A DNA stretch of 52,426 bases from a virus (IMGVR_UViG_3300024346_000091:1-52426); one strand, 5' to 3'. Positions 44,016 to 51,065 are shown, numbered from the stretch's first letter. Program-made: numbers and translations. The notes: generated by a model not told the origin, from the letters alone.

Positions 44016-44308
44016 GCCAAACCCTGGTGAAGTTTAAAGAAAACTTCATGTTCTGGTTTGTAAAATACAACAAAGAATCTATCATTAGATCCAGTCCCGG
44101 GCATTACTACACTATTGAATTGATAAAATAACTCAGATACACCGTTATTCTCTAATAGCCGCATCGTATCAGTAAAGCTTTTGATTTCAATTCGACGTGT
44201 TACATCTTCGCGCCATGTCATTTTCCAACGGTGTATAGTTTTGATTGACACGCCTGTCGTACCAAACACTTCCATGAGGTCGGCATCGTCAAACCGTTCA
44301 GTACTCAT
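44012..44308 (-). CDS. MFKL-tail family small protein
   Basis: 98 aa from the ATG overlapping the previous stop (ATGA); an upstream in-frame TTG at 44314 is rejected. VFGTTGVSIKTIHRWKMTW and VFYKPEHEVFFKL parallel VFGDRYPAVKKVSRWKNNW and FFKEEHLVMFKL of the protein upstream, so the two are tandem duplicates. The last motif recurs in genes at 48531, 51071 and 51367. Function unknown. Confidence 0.6.
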   Translation of the reverse strand: MSTERFDDADLMEVFGTTGVSIKTIHRWKMTWREDVTRRIEIKSFTDTMRLLENNGVSELFYQFNSVVMPGTGSNDRFFVVFYKPEHEVFFKLHQGLA

Positions 44309-44673
44309 GGCCAAGCCAACTTAAACATAACAAGATGCTCTTCTTTAAAAAAGCTTACTGTAGGATATCCGGTCCGACTAAGTTCAGCAGGCTCTACCCA
44401 AAAATCCCAAAAGTAAGGATGCACACCTATCCGTTCAGTAGTCGCTTGTATCAACACCCGCGTAGAATGCCGAGCCCGGTTGGCTACTGGATCAACACGC
44501 ATTTTATAAGGCGTTCTATCGTACCAATTGTTCTTCCATCGTGAAACTTTTTTGACAGCCGGATAGCGGTCGCCAAACACCTCTTCAAAATCTGACATAT
44601 AGCCTGGATACAGTTTTTCCCACATAAGAATACGAACGTTTGCTAAATTATTACTTCCATTATCAGGCATCAT
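44305..44673 (-). CDS. MFKL-tail family small protein
   Basis: 122 aa from the ATG that has GGAG 6 bases upstream; the open frame to 44718 would start within a hairpin. Basic, Arg/Trp/Tyr-rich middle (SRWKNNWYDRTPYKMRV), then a C-terminal beta unit ending SFFKEEHLVMFKLAWP. Tandem paralogue of the gene at 44012. Confidence 0.6.
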   Translation of the reverse strand: MMPDNGSNNLANVRILMWEKLYPGYMSDFEEVFGDRYPAVKKVSRWKNNWYDRTPYKMRVDPVANRARHSTRVLIQATTERIGVHPYFWDFWVEPAELSRTGYPTVSFFKEEHLVMFKLAWP

Positions 44674-44694
44674 GTGGTACTCCGTAGGTAGGTA

Positions 44695-44715
44695 GTGGGG
44701 CCTTTTGAGCCCCAC
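44695..44715 (-). terminator. GC-rich hairpin after MoxR gene
   Basis: GTGGGGC and GCCCCAC form a 7-base-pair stem around a 7-base loop, 8 bases after the MoxR stop. It has no U-tract on the minus strand, so it may be a weak or factor-dependent terminator or an mRNA-stabilising or processing element. It is placed just before the ribosome site of the 44673 gene. Confidence 0.5.
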
Positions 44716-44723
44716 CATGTTAT

Positions 44724-45836
44724 TTACGCGGCACGGACCAATGTACCGTAACGCTTGTAGAACTCTTTCCAGTTCGCAATGCGTTGCATGTCAACCTTGA
44801 TTTCATACTTGATGATCATCCGGAAGCTCATTACAACCATTTCAGGCTCGAAGTGTTCCATCCAAAACCCGATTGTGTTGTTGATGTACTCTTGCATACG
44901 TGCGTCATCAATGCTACGGCCAATTTCTTCCTTTGCAGCCTTGAGCTCGTATGCCAAGCTTGTAGCTAGCGAGTACATAGCGGAGATCTCTTTAGTCTTG
45001 AGCTCCTTGACCTGACCTTTAAGGATCAGTGTAGGATCTGGCAACAGCGCAGAGGTTTTACGGTGTGCTGCGAAGGAATATGCTGTACCTTGGCCAATTG
45101 TACCAATCACCATGTCTGTGATTTCACCCTCTGTAAAGTCCTCCGAGTCCTTAAGGATGTCGGATACAAATACCCAGCTACGTGGTGTAGGGAAGGCGTG
45201 ATCAGGGCTCTTAGGCTCGAACTTGTACAAGTCTGCCTTGCGAGCAGTCAAGTAGCCAACAACATCAGCAGAGACGCCGTTGCTCGTTGCCCATTCAGCC
45301 CAGTCATCAAAGTGTACTTTGACATCAAAGTGGATGAAACGGTTAGAAAGTGGCTTAGGCATACGATAAGTAACACCTTTGTCACTGTCACGGTTACCAG
45401 CAGCAACTACAGCGACGTTGTCAGGCAACGTGTATTCGCCAACCTTACGGTTAAGGATAAGCTGGTATGCAGCCGCCTGAACGGCTGGTGCTGCACCGTT
45501 CATTTCGTCTAGGAAAAGAACAACAAGATCCAGGTTAGAATCTTCTACCTTAGGCAGCAAGCTAGGCGGAGCCCATTTCATAGTTTGTGACACGCTGTCG
45601 AAGTATGGAATACCCATAATGTCTGTAGGTTCGCACATGCTCAAACGCATGTCATAGAGCTTGGCAGTTTTGCCAGCAGCCAACGCATCAGATACGATGG
45701 ACTCGACAACGTCAGATTTACCTACACCTGGAGGTCCCCAGATAAAGACTGGACGTTTGCGCTTGACGCTTGCGTGACGAATATATCGTTTTGCTTCACT
45801 CAAGCGTACTTTGTGTTGTTCATTTAGTTCGGCCAT
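44724..45836 (-). CDS. MoxR-type AAA+ ATPase
   Basis: 370 aa. Walker A GPPGVGKS (34-41), Walker B LFLDEMNG (107-114), sensor AAGNRDSD and an arginine-finger region PLSNRFIHF are present. MoxR ATPases act as chaperones or remodelers together with VWA proteins such as the one encoded at 42622, which is read after this gene in the same direction. The pair occurs in several marine phage groups. Probably drives ATP-dependent conformational change of a protein target. Confidence 0.88.
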   Translation of the reverse strand: MAELNEQHKVRLSEAKRYIRHASVKRKRPVFIWGPPGVGKSDVVESIVSDALAAGKTAKLYDMRLSMCEPTDIMGIPYFDSVSQTMKWAPPSLLPKVEDSNLDLVVLFLDEMNGAAPAVQAAAYQLILNRKVGEYTLPDNVAVVAAGNRDSDKGVTYRMPKPLSNRFIHFDVKVHFDDWAEWATSNGVSADVVGYLTARKADLYKFEPKSPDHAFPTPRSWVFVSDILKDSEDFTEGEITDMVIGTIGQGTAYSFAAHRKTSALLPDPTLILKGQVKELKTKEISAMYSLATSLAYELKAAKEEIGRSIDDARMQEYINNTIGFWMEHFEPEMVVMSFRMIIKYEIKVDMQRIANWKEFYKRYGTLVRAA

Positions 45837-45879
45837 GTAATAACTCCTGGTCCTGGTTTAGTTTGTATGTATGCTTATC

Positions 45880-45908
45880 ACGATACGTGATCGCATGGGT
45901 TAAGTCAA
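45880..45908 (-). promoter_or_regulatory. Sigma70-type promoter TTGACT-17-TATCGT with palindrome
   Basis: TTGACT (45908-45903) and TATCGT (45885-45880) are 17 bases apart, 44 bases before the MoxR ATG. ATCACG-ATA-CGTGAT (45877-45891) is an inverted repeat covering the -10, a candidate operator. Confidence 0.65.
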
Positions 45909-45924
45909 CAACTGATTTTGTTGT

Positions 45925-46293
45925 TTACAGATTTTTTTCAAGTGCGCGGCGCAAGCCTACACATACAGCGCTGCGGGGACGTCGTACGACCCAGCTATTA
46001 GTTGATGCGCTGAATAGGTAGGCGTACATGCTACCAATTTCGTCAAAAAAGTCGTCAACATTGACCTCAATTTTTGGTTTAATATTTTCCCACTCTTCGC
46101 CTGGGCGCCCGAAGTAGGCGTCGCCTGGAAAGCGGCAGTCGCCCCCATCTACGAGCGTACGAGCAGCTTCAGGTGTATTGTAGTTTGTCAGCAACTCGTT
46201 GCCAAGACCGTTAATATAGCCGTCGTGGTGGTTGTAAATGTAGGACACAGTTGCGTCCTCGTTCTCAATTCCAATATATGCGTGGGTGCTCAT
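45925..46293 (-). CDS. Conserved phage protein (YIYxHxDGY family)
   Basis: 122 aa with GAGG before ATG. STHAYIGIENEDATVSYIYNHHDGYINGLG resembles a small protein spread among T4-like and other phages, with a conserved strand-turn-Asp-Gly-Tyr motif. LVDGGDCRFPGDAYFG follows. The last 25 residues are basic (RRPRSAVCVGLRRALEKN). Function unknown. Sits behind its own promoter. Confidence 0.6.
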   Translation of the reverse strand: MSTHAYIGIENEDATVSYIYNHHDGYINGLGNELLTNYNTPEAARTLVDGGDCRFPGDAYFGRPGEEWENIKPKIEVNVDDFFDEIGSMYAYLFSASTNSWVVRRPRSAVCVGLRRALEKNL

Positions 46294-46319
46294 TTTGTTT
46301 CCTCTTTGTTTACCACTGG

Positions 46320-46348
46320 ACTATAAAACAGTGCGCTTTACTTGTCAA
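46320..46348 (-). promoter_or_regulatory. Sigma70-type promoter TTGACA-17-TATAGT
   Basis: TTGACA (46348-46343) and TATAGT (46325-46320) are 17 bases apart, 26 bases before the ATG at 46293. The -35 lies just inside the end of the upstream gene. Confidence 0.78.
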
Positions 46349-46523
46349 CCTTTTTCTTTGCGGCTGCAATAAAATTAGCTGCCAATTCACATTCCATATT
46401 AAAAATAGTGTATGCGGCTTTAGCTACCTTTGCTTGCTGTTTTTCATCCAATTCATCCCAGCCTGGCATAAGTGGACGGTCAGCACACAATTGCGCATAA
46501 TACTCTTTTGTTGCGTTAATCAT
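46338..46523 (-). CDS. Small hypothetical protein
   Basis: 61 aa from the ATG that has AAAGGAG upstream; a longer reading to 46568 lacks a site. Helical, with LMPGWDELDEKQQAKVAKAAYTIFN and a Lys-rich tail. It starts one base after the previous stop. Not recognised. Confidence 0.55.
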   Translation of the reverse strand: MINATKEYYAQLCADRPLMPGWDELDEKQQAKVAKAAYTIFNMECELAANFIAAAKKKVDK

Positions 46524-46524
46524 A

Positions 46525-46764
46525 TCAATCTCCTTTAATATCATAGACGGATGATTCTTTGCAATCAATAACAGTAGAAATTGCTTTCTTTATTGCCTTA
46601 TCCAATATGCTGTCGCCTTCTCGGTCATATGCATCAAGTGGTTTCCAACCGAAACATTCGACGACCACCTGTGTAAAATGAGTAATGTCATCGGCAGCAA
46701 TTAGGTCATCGCGCAAGAATTGTGCAATTTGGTCACTATCTATTTCAATGCAAAACTTAGCCAT
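46525..46764 (-). CDS. Small hypothetical protein
   Basis: 79 aa, acidic. TAATG-coupled to the 46764 gene. Core QIAQFLRDDLIAADDITHFTQ and a helix around LDKAIKKAISTVIDC. Not recognised. Confidence 0.52.
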   Translation of the reverse strand: MAKFCIEIDSDQIAQFLRDDLIAADDITHFTQVVVECFGWKPLDAYDREGDSILDKAIKKAISTVIDCKESSVYDIKGD

Positions 46765-47048
46765 TAGCCTACCACCTCGTCAATCAAACGAACCATGTCT
46801 TCAACAAACACACCTTCAAGCTGTGAGGTGTAGTTGACGTTGGTGCCGCGGATTTTGTAAAATTTGATGTTGTAAAGGTCTAGGCCTTCGTCGAGGATGA
46901 TCTCAACCCAACCCTTCCACTTTACCATACCGGACGTCTTAAACTTGAGACCTTTGCCAGTGTTGACAAGGTCCTTTGCGCCCCACGCAAAAAGTGCCAT
47001 GCGGTCCAGTTGCTTAATCTGGGTGAGAATAATTTGCGCAGTGTTCAT
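46764..47048 (-). CDS. Conserved small phage protein
   Basis: 94 aa. MNTAQIILTQIKQLDRMALFAWGAKDLV and ILDEGLDLYNIKFYKIR resemble a family found in many myoviruses and other phages, with a helix followed by a beta sheet and a C-terminal helix. Function unknown. ATGA-coupled to the gene upstream with a GGAGG site. Confidence 0.6.
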   Translation of the reverse strand: MNTAQIILTQIKQLDRMALFAWGAKDLVNTGKGLKFKTSGMVKWKGWVEIILDEGLDLYNIKFYKIRGTNVNYTSQLEGVFVEDMVRLIDEVVG

Positions 47049-47239
47049 ACTACTTCCTCCAAACGCAAGTCTGTGTACTTGCTGTTAGCAGTGGCAAGGG
47101 CAATCGCCATATCGCCGTATGTACCACGCGCAAGCTCGTTGCGCTCTCTGCCTGTTAGGTGGGCAAACATGCTAGCATAAGTAACCCTCCACTCGCCGCC
47201 GGGAAGTTCTACATCAGGGTTAAAACCATAGTCTGTCAT
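47045..47239 (-). CDS. Small hypothetical protein
   Basis: 64 aa with GGAG before the ATG. VELPGGEWRVTYASMFAHLTGRERNELARG is a compact alpha/beta pattern. First gene behind the promoter at 47268. Not recognised. Confidence 0.52.
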   Translation of the reverse strand: MTDYGFNPDVELPGGEWRVTYASMFAHLTGRERNELARGTYGDMAIALATANSKYTDLRLEEVV

Positions 47240-47267
47240 ATCAAGTTCTCCGTTGCTTACTCATACT

Positions 47268-47296
47268 TTATACAGCAAGCGGCTTTGGTTGTCAAG
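47268..47296 (-). promoter_or_regulatory. Sigma70-type promoter TTGACA-17-TATAAA, repeated element
   Basis: TTGACA (47296-47291) and TATAAA (47273-47268) are 17 bases apart. The whole stretch to the ribosome site (47240-47296) closely matches 48181-48234, so the two promoters are copies of one element. Confidence 0.8.
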
Positions 47297-47303
47297 CACT
47301 ATT

Positions 47304-47531
47304 TTACAAGTCCCAGCCACGCCTAGTTGCACCTTCAGTTACAATTTGAAGATGCATCGCGCATGTTTCAAGTTCATCATCGGATACACCTGACAGGCCT
47401 AGATAACGCAGTGTTACGCATTTATGAGCAGCTTTCACTTTTTCTTGTGAGTTGCTTTTATTGCCTGATACGTCCATAAACTTGACGACGTCGGCGTTGA
47501 ACTCTGCAACTGTGCTTGGAATAGTAGCCAT
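47304..47531 (-). CDS. Small hypothetical protein
   Basis: 75 aa. A helical N-terminus with a Ser/Asn/Lys loop (VSGNKSNSQEKVKAAHKC), then LRYLGLSGVSDDELETCAMHLQ. One-base overlap with the gene upstream. Not recognised. Confidence 0.5.
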   Translation of the reverse strand: MATIPSTVAEFNADVVKFMDVSGNKSNSQEKVKAAHKCVTLRYLGLSGVSDDELETCAMHLQIVTEGATRRGWDL

Positions 47532-47734
47532 TATTCTTGCTCCTCTAATTCAAAAATTTGTACGACAAAATGCTTGACGCGCCTATTTGCAGGCTTGTTA
47601 TCTTCTTCTTCGCTGTTCAAAAACTCTGCCCAACCTTCAGCTTTATCATAAGTTCGGAAGTTGCAAGAACTACGCTTCATTTTGTCGTAGTTCCTACCAA
47701 AGATATAAACAGTGTGAAATACTTTGTCAGCCAT
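47531..47734 (-). CDS. Small hypothetical protein
   Basis: 67 aa, charged; VYIFGRNYDKMKRSS and a Glu-rich C-terminus. TAATG-coupled to the gene upstream. Not recognised. Confidence 0.5.
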   Translation of the reverse strand: MADKVFHTVYIFGRNYDKMKRSSCNFRTYDKAEGWAEFLNSEEEDNKPANRRVKHFVVQIFELEEQE

Positions 47735-47919
47735 TATTTCTGTTCCTTCAAAACAATTGATACACGAGTGCTGTCGTTATTTGCAGCACATCCTGCATTA
47801 AAATCTGCAACCACATCGCTTAGGAATGCCTGTGAACTAGATTTGGCGCTTTTGCGAAACTTCTCAGGAGTCATATGCCCGATCACTTCGCCGTCAAACA
47901 TTACACGAATATCAAACAT
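47734..47919 (-). CDS. Small hypothetical protein
   Basis: 61 aa with a strong AGGAGG site. FDIRVMFDGEVIGHMTPEKFRKSAKSSS suggests a beta hairpin followed by helices. Not recognised. Confidence 0.52.
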   Translation of the reverse strand: MFDIRVMFDGEVIGHMTPEKFRKSAKSSSQAFLSDVVADFNAGCAANNDSTRVSIVLKEQK

Positions 47920-47928
47920 AATGCCTCC

Positions 47929-48180
47929 TTAAAGATAAGCATGAAGGTTGCGTGTTAATCCGCGACCGCCATTAAAAATTTCTTCACCATCAAGAGCAAG
48001 TGAATCACGTGGGTCACCTTTGATGTAAATTGTGCTTTCAAGTTTGACGTACACGCGCAATCCGCCACCAGCTAAGGGACGCATAGATGTGATTTGCCCC
48101 ATAAAGGGCTGCTCAAAATAGTAGCCAGTGACGTCTTTACCTACGCCATCTTGATACAAACTGTCAATATAAGATTTCAT
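47929..48180 (-). CDS. Small hypothetical protein
   Basis: 83 aa. A small beta-barrel-like pattern: GYYFEQPFMGQITSMRPLAGGGLRVYVKL, then TIYIKGDPRDSL. First gene behind the promoter at 48206 and a GGAG site. Not recognised. Confidence 0.52.
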   Translation of the reverse strand: MKSYIDSLYQDGVGKDVTGYYFEQPFMGQITSMRPLAGGGLRVYVKLESTIYIKGDPRDSLALDGEEIFNGGRGLTRNLHAYL

Positions 48181-48205
48181 GTCATTCTCCGTTACTTACT
48201 CCTAT

Positions 48206-48234
48206 TTTATACAGCAAAGCGCTTTGGTAGTCAA
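48206..48234 (-). promoter_or_regulatory. Sigma70-type promoter TTGACT-17-TATAAA, repeated element
   Basis: TTGACT (48234-48229) and TATAAA (48211-48206) are 17 bases apart. The spacer, -10 and leader nearly duplicate those at 47240-47296. A terminator ends right before the -35. Confidence 0.78.
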
Positions 48235-48235
48235 G

Positions 48236-48258
48236 AAAAAACCGAGCGCAAAGCCCGG
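48236..48258 (-). terminator. Rho-independent terminator
   Basis: On the minus strand CCGGGC and GCTCGG pair (one G-U) around a 5-base loop and are followed by six T residues (48241-48236). It lies 25 bases after the 57-aa gene and abuts the next promoter, insulating the two units. Confidence 0.8.
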
Positions 48259-48283
48259 CTTTCTTTTGTTATAATTCAGTAGG

Positions 48284-48457
48284 TTAATGGAGGCCTGAAT
48301 AAATCTCCACAAGATCACGATCATTCATCGTTACTGCATGAGATCCGGCAAACAAATTATACCATTCTCGTGCTTTGCGAAGAGTTTCAGGATCTACGCG
48401 CTCCTTACAAGGAACAAGTCCTTTAGCAAAAAGTTCAAAAGCTGTATCTGCACTCAT
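48284..48457 (-). CDS. Small hypothetical protein, 57 aa
   Basis: ATG 48457 with CAGGAGAA upstream, TAA at 48284. The product begins MSADTAFELFAKGLVPCKER and has a helix ending VEIYSGLH. It is the only gene between the promoter at 48506 and the terminator at 48236, a complete single-gene unit, which supports its reality. Not recognised. Confidence 0.65.
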   Translation of the reverse strand: MSADTAFELFAKGLVPCKERVDPETLRKAREWYNLFAGSHAVTMNDRDLVEIYSGLH

Positions 48458-48505
48458 TTCTGTTTCTCCTGTTACGCGTTATTCTGCATGTGTTATATTT
48501 AGTAT

Positions 48506-48534
48506 ACAATACACTGTCGGACATAGGAGGTCAA
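48506..48534 (-). promoter_or_regulatory. Sigma70-type promoter TTGACC-17-TATTGT
   Basis: TTGACC (48534-48529) and TATTGT (48511-48506) are 17 bases apart, upstream of the 57-aa gene. The -35 overlaps the stop of the gene at 48531. Confidence 0.65.
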
Positions 48535-48908
48535 GAAAAATTATTAAGCCAAAGCGCCACGCTTCCTGCTACTTTGCACATTACGATATTTTCATTGCTG
48601 AACAGCACAATTTTTTCTTGATTGATGAAAAATGGTGCATTTAGATGTTTGCTTAATGTGAGGATTTCACCAGTATAGAATGGGCGGTTGTGTTTAAATT
48701 CTTCACAGTCAAAATACTGTTTGAGTAAATGATAGCCTGCTGAGCGAAGTCGCAAGCTGTCTGAATGATAGAAGTAATCACTGCTCTTATAATTTCTAGC
48801 ACCAAACGTTGCTTTGATTACAGGATCGTCACAGTTTTCAAGCTCGTTTCGGAGCCATTCCGTAATCTCTTCCGTCAGGATCTTCTTGGATTCGCTCGCC
48901 GTTGACAA
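48531..48908 (-). CDS. MFKL-tail family protein
   Basis: 125 aa from TTG 48908; it has no internal Met near the N-terminus and overlaps the upstream gene by 71 bases, so the start is uncertain. AAGG lies 10 bases before the TTG. SDYFYHSDSLRLRSAGYHLL is a basic middle. The end (EKIVLFSNENIVMCKVAG) follows the pattern of the MFKL-tail proteins but with 11 extra residues and Cys for Phe. Confidence 0.5.
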   Translation of the reverse strand: MSTASESKKILTEEITEWLRNELENCDDPVIKATFGARNYKSSDYFYHSDSLRLRSAGYHLLKQYFDCEEFKHNRPFYTGEILTLSKHLNAPFFINQEKIVLFSNENIVMCKVAGSVALWLNNFS

Positions 48909-49164
48909 GTTTAACTACCTTAAAATCTTCTGTTTTGAACTTAGTGTTCAAACGTTCGCATAAGTTAAATGCGTGACCAGGATTACTGAAACTGGTCTTC
49001 TTATATTTTGCGCCAGGTGAATCTACTAAGCCATTATAGCTCTTAAGGTTGATCGGCGCCTCTTTATGGAATACTGCATAAATGGCGTCAGCGTCAAGCA
49101 CTTGCTCGATGCGAAAGTTTTTGTCTGTGTGCTCTAACAACACCTGGGGTTTTGGTCGCGCCAT
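48838..49164 (-). CDS. Hypothetical protein
   Basis: 108 aa from the ATG 7 bases after GGAG; an upstream TTG at 49176 is rejected. Basic N-terminus (MARPKPQVLLEHTD), core with VDSPGAKYKKTSFSNPGHAFN. A possible late box lies upstream. Not recognised. Confidence 0.55.
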   Translation of the reverse strand: MARPKPQVLLEHTDKNFRIEQVLDADAIYAVFHKEAPINLKSYNGLVDSPGAKYKKTSFSNPGHAFNLCERLNTKFKTEDFKVVKLVNGERIQEDPDGRDYGMAPKRA

Positions 49165-49195
49165 TTCGTTCTCCAATTAACTCTAGCTTTAACTA

Positions 49196-49203
49196 TATTT
49201 AGC
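49196..49203 (-). promoter_or_regulatory. Possible late promoter box GCTAAATA
   Basis: GCTAAATA on the minus strand lies 31 bases before the ATG at 49164, within an inverted repeat CTAGCT...AGCTAG. Same variant as at 3932. Confidence 0.35.
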
Positions 49204-49218
49204 TAGAATGGAGAAAAA

Positions 49219-49302
49219 TTACTTCCTGCGACCTGCTTGTCCAATCATATGTATTACAATTAGCGCAGCCATAAAAATGATCCAACCTATCATACCAATC
49301 AT
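49219..49302 (-). CDS. Single-membrane-span microprotein, 27 aa
   Basis: ATG 49302 overlaps the previous stop as TAATG; stop TAA 49221-49219. Residues 1-20 are hydrophobic (MIGMIGWIIFMAALIVIHMI) and the tail is basic (GQAGRRK), a typical membrane anchor with a positive end. Coupled to a second such gene. Confidence 0.55.
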   Translation of the reverse strand: MIGMIGWIIFMAALIVIHMIGQAGRRK

Positions 49303-49394
49303 TAGAAATATACAATCCCAAATGCAAACATAGCCAAGCCTACATTCATTCCTACAATTTGTAAGAAAAATATCCATTTTTGTCGTTTAGTCAT
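49302..49394 (-). CDS. Single-membrane-span microprotein, 30 aa
   Basis: ATG 49394 with AAAGGACG upstream, overlapping the stop of the gene at 49387 by 8 bases. Basic start (MTKRQKW) then a hydrophobic helix (IFFLQIVGMNVGLAMFAFGI). With the next gene it forms a coupled pair of tiny membrane proteins. Confidence 0.55.
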   Translation of the reverse strand: MTKRQKWIFFLQIVGMNVGLAMFAFGIVYF

Positions 49395-49860
49395 TGTTTC
49401 GTCCTTTGCGTTTGATAGCGATTTGCATGTCAGTTTCACTTTTGAATGGCCCTATATGTTCGTACTTGCGCAGTGTAGCAAGTTTAGGACAAAAGCTTTC
49501 CATCCAGCCGCCATTGTCAAAGTTGATGCCATAATAACCAGCAGCAAAGAAAACACTGCTGCCAACAGTTTTGGTAAAGCAAGGCAAGTTGTCTTTTTCT
49601 TGTGTGTTGAATGTCTCGATTTTGATAACAGGATAGCCAAAGACATGCATGTCGTGCCAGCTACTGAGTTCAGGTTTGCCTTCAAATTCAAATACTAGAG
49701 CAACATCACTGTCAGTCATATCAATCTTATCGCCATCCGTCTTTAACCACACAAAACAGGTGTGCTGCTTTGATAGTGTGCCTGTTTTCACAGCCTGATT
49801 GTTATATGTAATCCAAAACTTGTCTGGAATTACTTCAACTGCTTTCAGCTTTGTTGGCAT
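49387..49860 (-). CDS. Hypothetical protein
   Basis: 157 aa. Beta-rich (VIPDKFWITYNNQAV, CFVWLKTDGDKIDM, VFFAAGYYGINFD) with a basic end (IAIKRKGRNND). It overlaps the exonuclease gene by 26 bases. No family recognised. Confidence 0.52.
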   Translation of the reverse strand: MPTKLKAVEVIPDKFWITYNNQAVKTGTLSKQHTCFVWLKTDGDKIDMTDSDVALVFEFEGKPELSSWHDMHVFGYPVIKIETFNTQEKDNLPCFTKTVGSSVFFAAGYYGINFDNGGWMESFCPKLATLRKYEHIGPFKSETDMQIAIKRKGRNND

Positions 49861-50833
49861 AGCTAGCCCCTAAATAACGAGCATGGTCATCTGCCATGTC
49901 ACTAACACGAACAAGGTTGTTCACGCCACAAAACCGCATCAAGTGTACACCAACCTGCCGTTTATGTTCTGCTTGCACTGCCTCAACAATAGCTTGATCA
50001 AGCACTGCTTTAATATTGTCCGGCTGTGCAGTAAGGTCAATCAAATGCTGATTGCGCTTGTAGTCATCACGTACAATATGCTCTTCGCCGTCATGGTCAA
50101 CCCAACGCTGCAACATAAAGTTATTCCAGTTGAATCCTTTGCCGTTACGGTCTTCAAAAGCTTCCTGCATACCAATCTTGTTCTTAGTGCCTTTTTTGCG
50201 AGCACCAGGGTATGCGCTGAAGATGTTGTCGCTTGTGTCGCCACGTACACACTTTTCAAATAGCAACCACTCTGGATCACCAACTTGCTTTGGCTCACCA
50301 GTTTTCTTGTCAATAACAGGCTTACCCTTGTCGTCAATAATTGAATCAATTGACATAAGTTGGTTGGTCACGCCATTATACTGCTTGACATTTTCACTGA
50401 TAAGCTGATAAAAGTCGCTGTCTGATGACACAATAACATGATCATCATTTGGGTGTGTTTGAATCCAACGCGCAATAAAGTCGTCTGCTTCACAGCCTTG
50501 CGATTGCAATACTGTAACGTTAGTCTTTTCATGTAGGAATTCACGGAAGGCATCAAATGCGTCAAAAAATGCACGATCCTCCTCGACTTCAGCAGGGCTC
50601 ATCTGTGCGCTCTTTTCACGACGGTGCGCTTTATACGGAGCGTAGAAGTCTTTACGCCAACTGTGACCCTCAAATGCCACGACTACATGTGTGCCATTTA
50701 GGTCACGCCAGCATTTATTGATACTTGAGAAAATGATATGCATAGCCATACCAACTTTTGTCTCGGTGTCGCCACGTACTACGTGCCGAGCGCGGAAGAA
50801 CATATTTGCCGCGTCTACTAGAATGTATGTCAT
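49835..50833 (-). CDS. T4 RNase H-like 5'-3' exonuclease (FEN family)
   Basis: 332 aa with AAGGACG before ATG. Metal-binding carboxylates are at D7 (ILVDAANMFF), E115/D117/D118 (GCEADDFI), D138/D140 (SSDSDF) and in RGDTSDN. This is the FEN/RNase H family that removes RNA primers and flaps at the phage replication fork. Length matches T4 RNase H (305 aa) plus small inserts. It is under a perfect sigma70-type promoter with a palindrome over the -35. Confidence 0.88.
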   Translation of the reverse strand: MTYILVDAANMFFRARHVVRGDTETKVGMAMHIIFSSINKCWRDLNGTHVVVAFEGHSWRKDFYAPYKAHRREKSAQMSPAEVEEDRAFFDAFDAFREFLHEKTNVTVLQSQGCEADDFIARWIQTHPNDDHVIVSSDSDFYQLISENVKQYNGVTNQLMSIDSIIDDKGKPVIDKKTGEPKQVGDPEWLLFEKCVRGDTSDNIFSAYPGARKKGTKNKIGMQEAFEDRNGKGFNWNNFMLQRWVDHDGEEHIVRDDYKRNQHLIDLTAQPDNIKAVLDQAIVEAVQAEHKRQVGVHLMRFCGVNNLVRVSDMADDHARYLGASYANKAESS

Positions 50834-50843
50834 TAATCGTCCT

Positions 50844-50891
50844 TATTTATATTTAGAATAGCATATTGTGAGATGATTGTCAAATGACAAT
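50844..50891 (-). promoter_or_regulatory. Sigma70-type promoter TTGACA-17-TATTCT with palindrome
   Basis: TTGACA (50883-50878) and TATTCT (50860-50855) are 17 bases apart. ATTGTCA-AA-TGACAAT (50876-50891) is a perfect inverted repeat over the -35, a likely operator. A TATAAATA (50851-50844) follows the -10 but lies only 10 bases from the ATG, so it may be incidental. Confidence 0.75.
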
Positions 50892-50894
50892 TTG

Positions 50895-51065
50895 TTAAAG
50901 ATCTTTATATAATCTCAACATTGTCTGCCGTTCCATTATTTCGTCACGTATTTGTCGGCAAAGATCATAATCCTTGTCCTCGAATGCATCCTCATCATCC
51001 CAGTGCAAGTTAACTAACTCATTCTCAAGATCTCGCATTATGTCGCGATTAACAGGTGATGGCAT
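50895..51065 (-). CDS. Small hypothetical protein, 56 aa
   Basis: ATG 51065, stop TAA 50897-50895. Very acidic middle (LHWDDEDAFEDKDYDL) then a helix (CRQIRDEIMERQTMLRLY). It starts 5 bases after the MFKLIYG stop of the interrupted gene. Not recognised. Confidence 0.52.
   Translation of the reverse strand: MPSPVNRDIMRDLENELVNLHWDDEDAFEDKDYDLCRQIRDEIMERQTMLRLYKDL

Noticed and set aside
45837-45924. Small gene between MoxR and the 45925 gene
   Set aside because: No open frame with a start and ribosome site; the gap is explained by a promoter and operator-like repeat.
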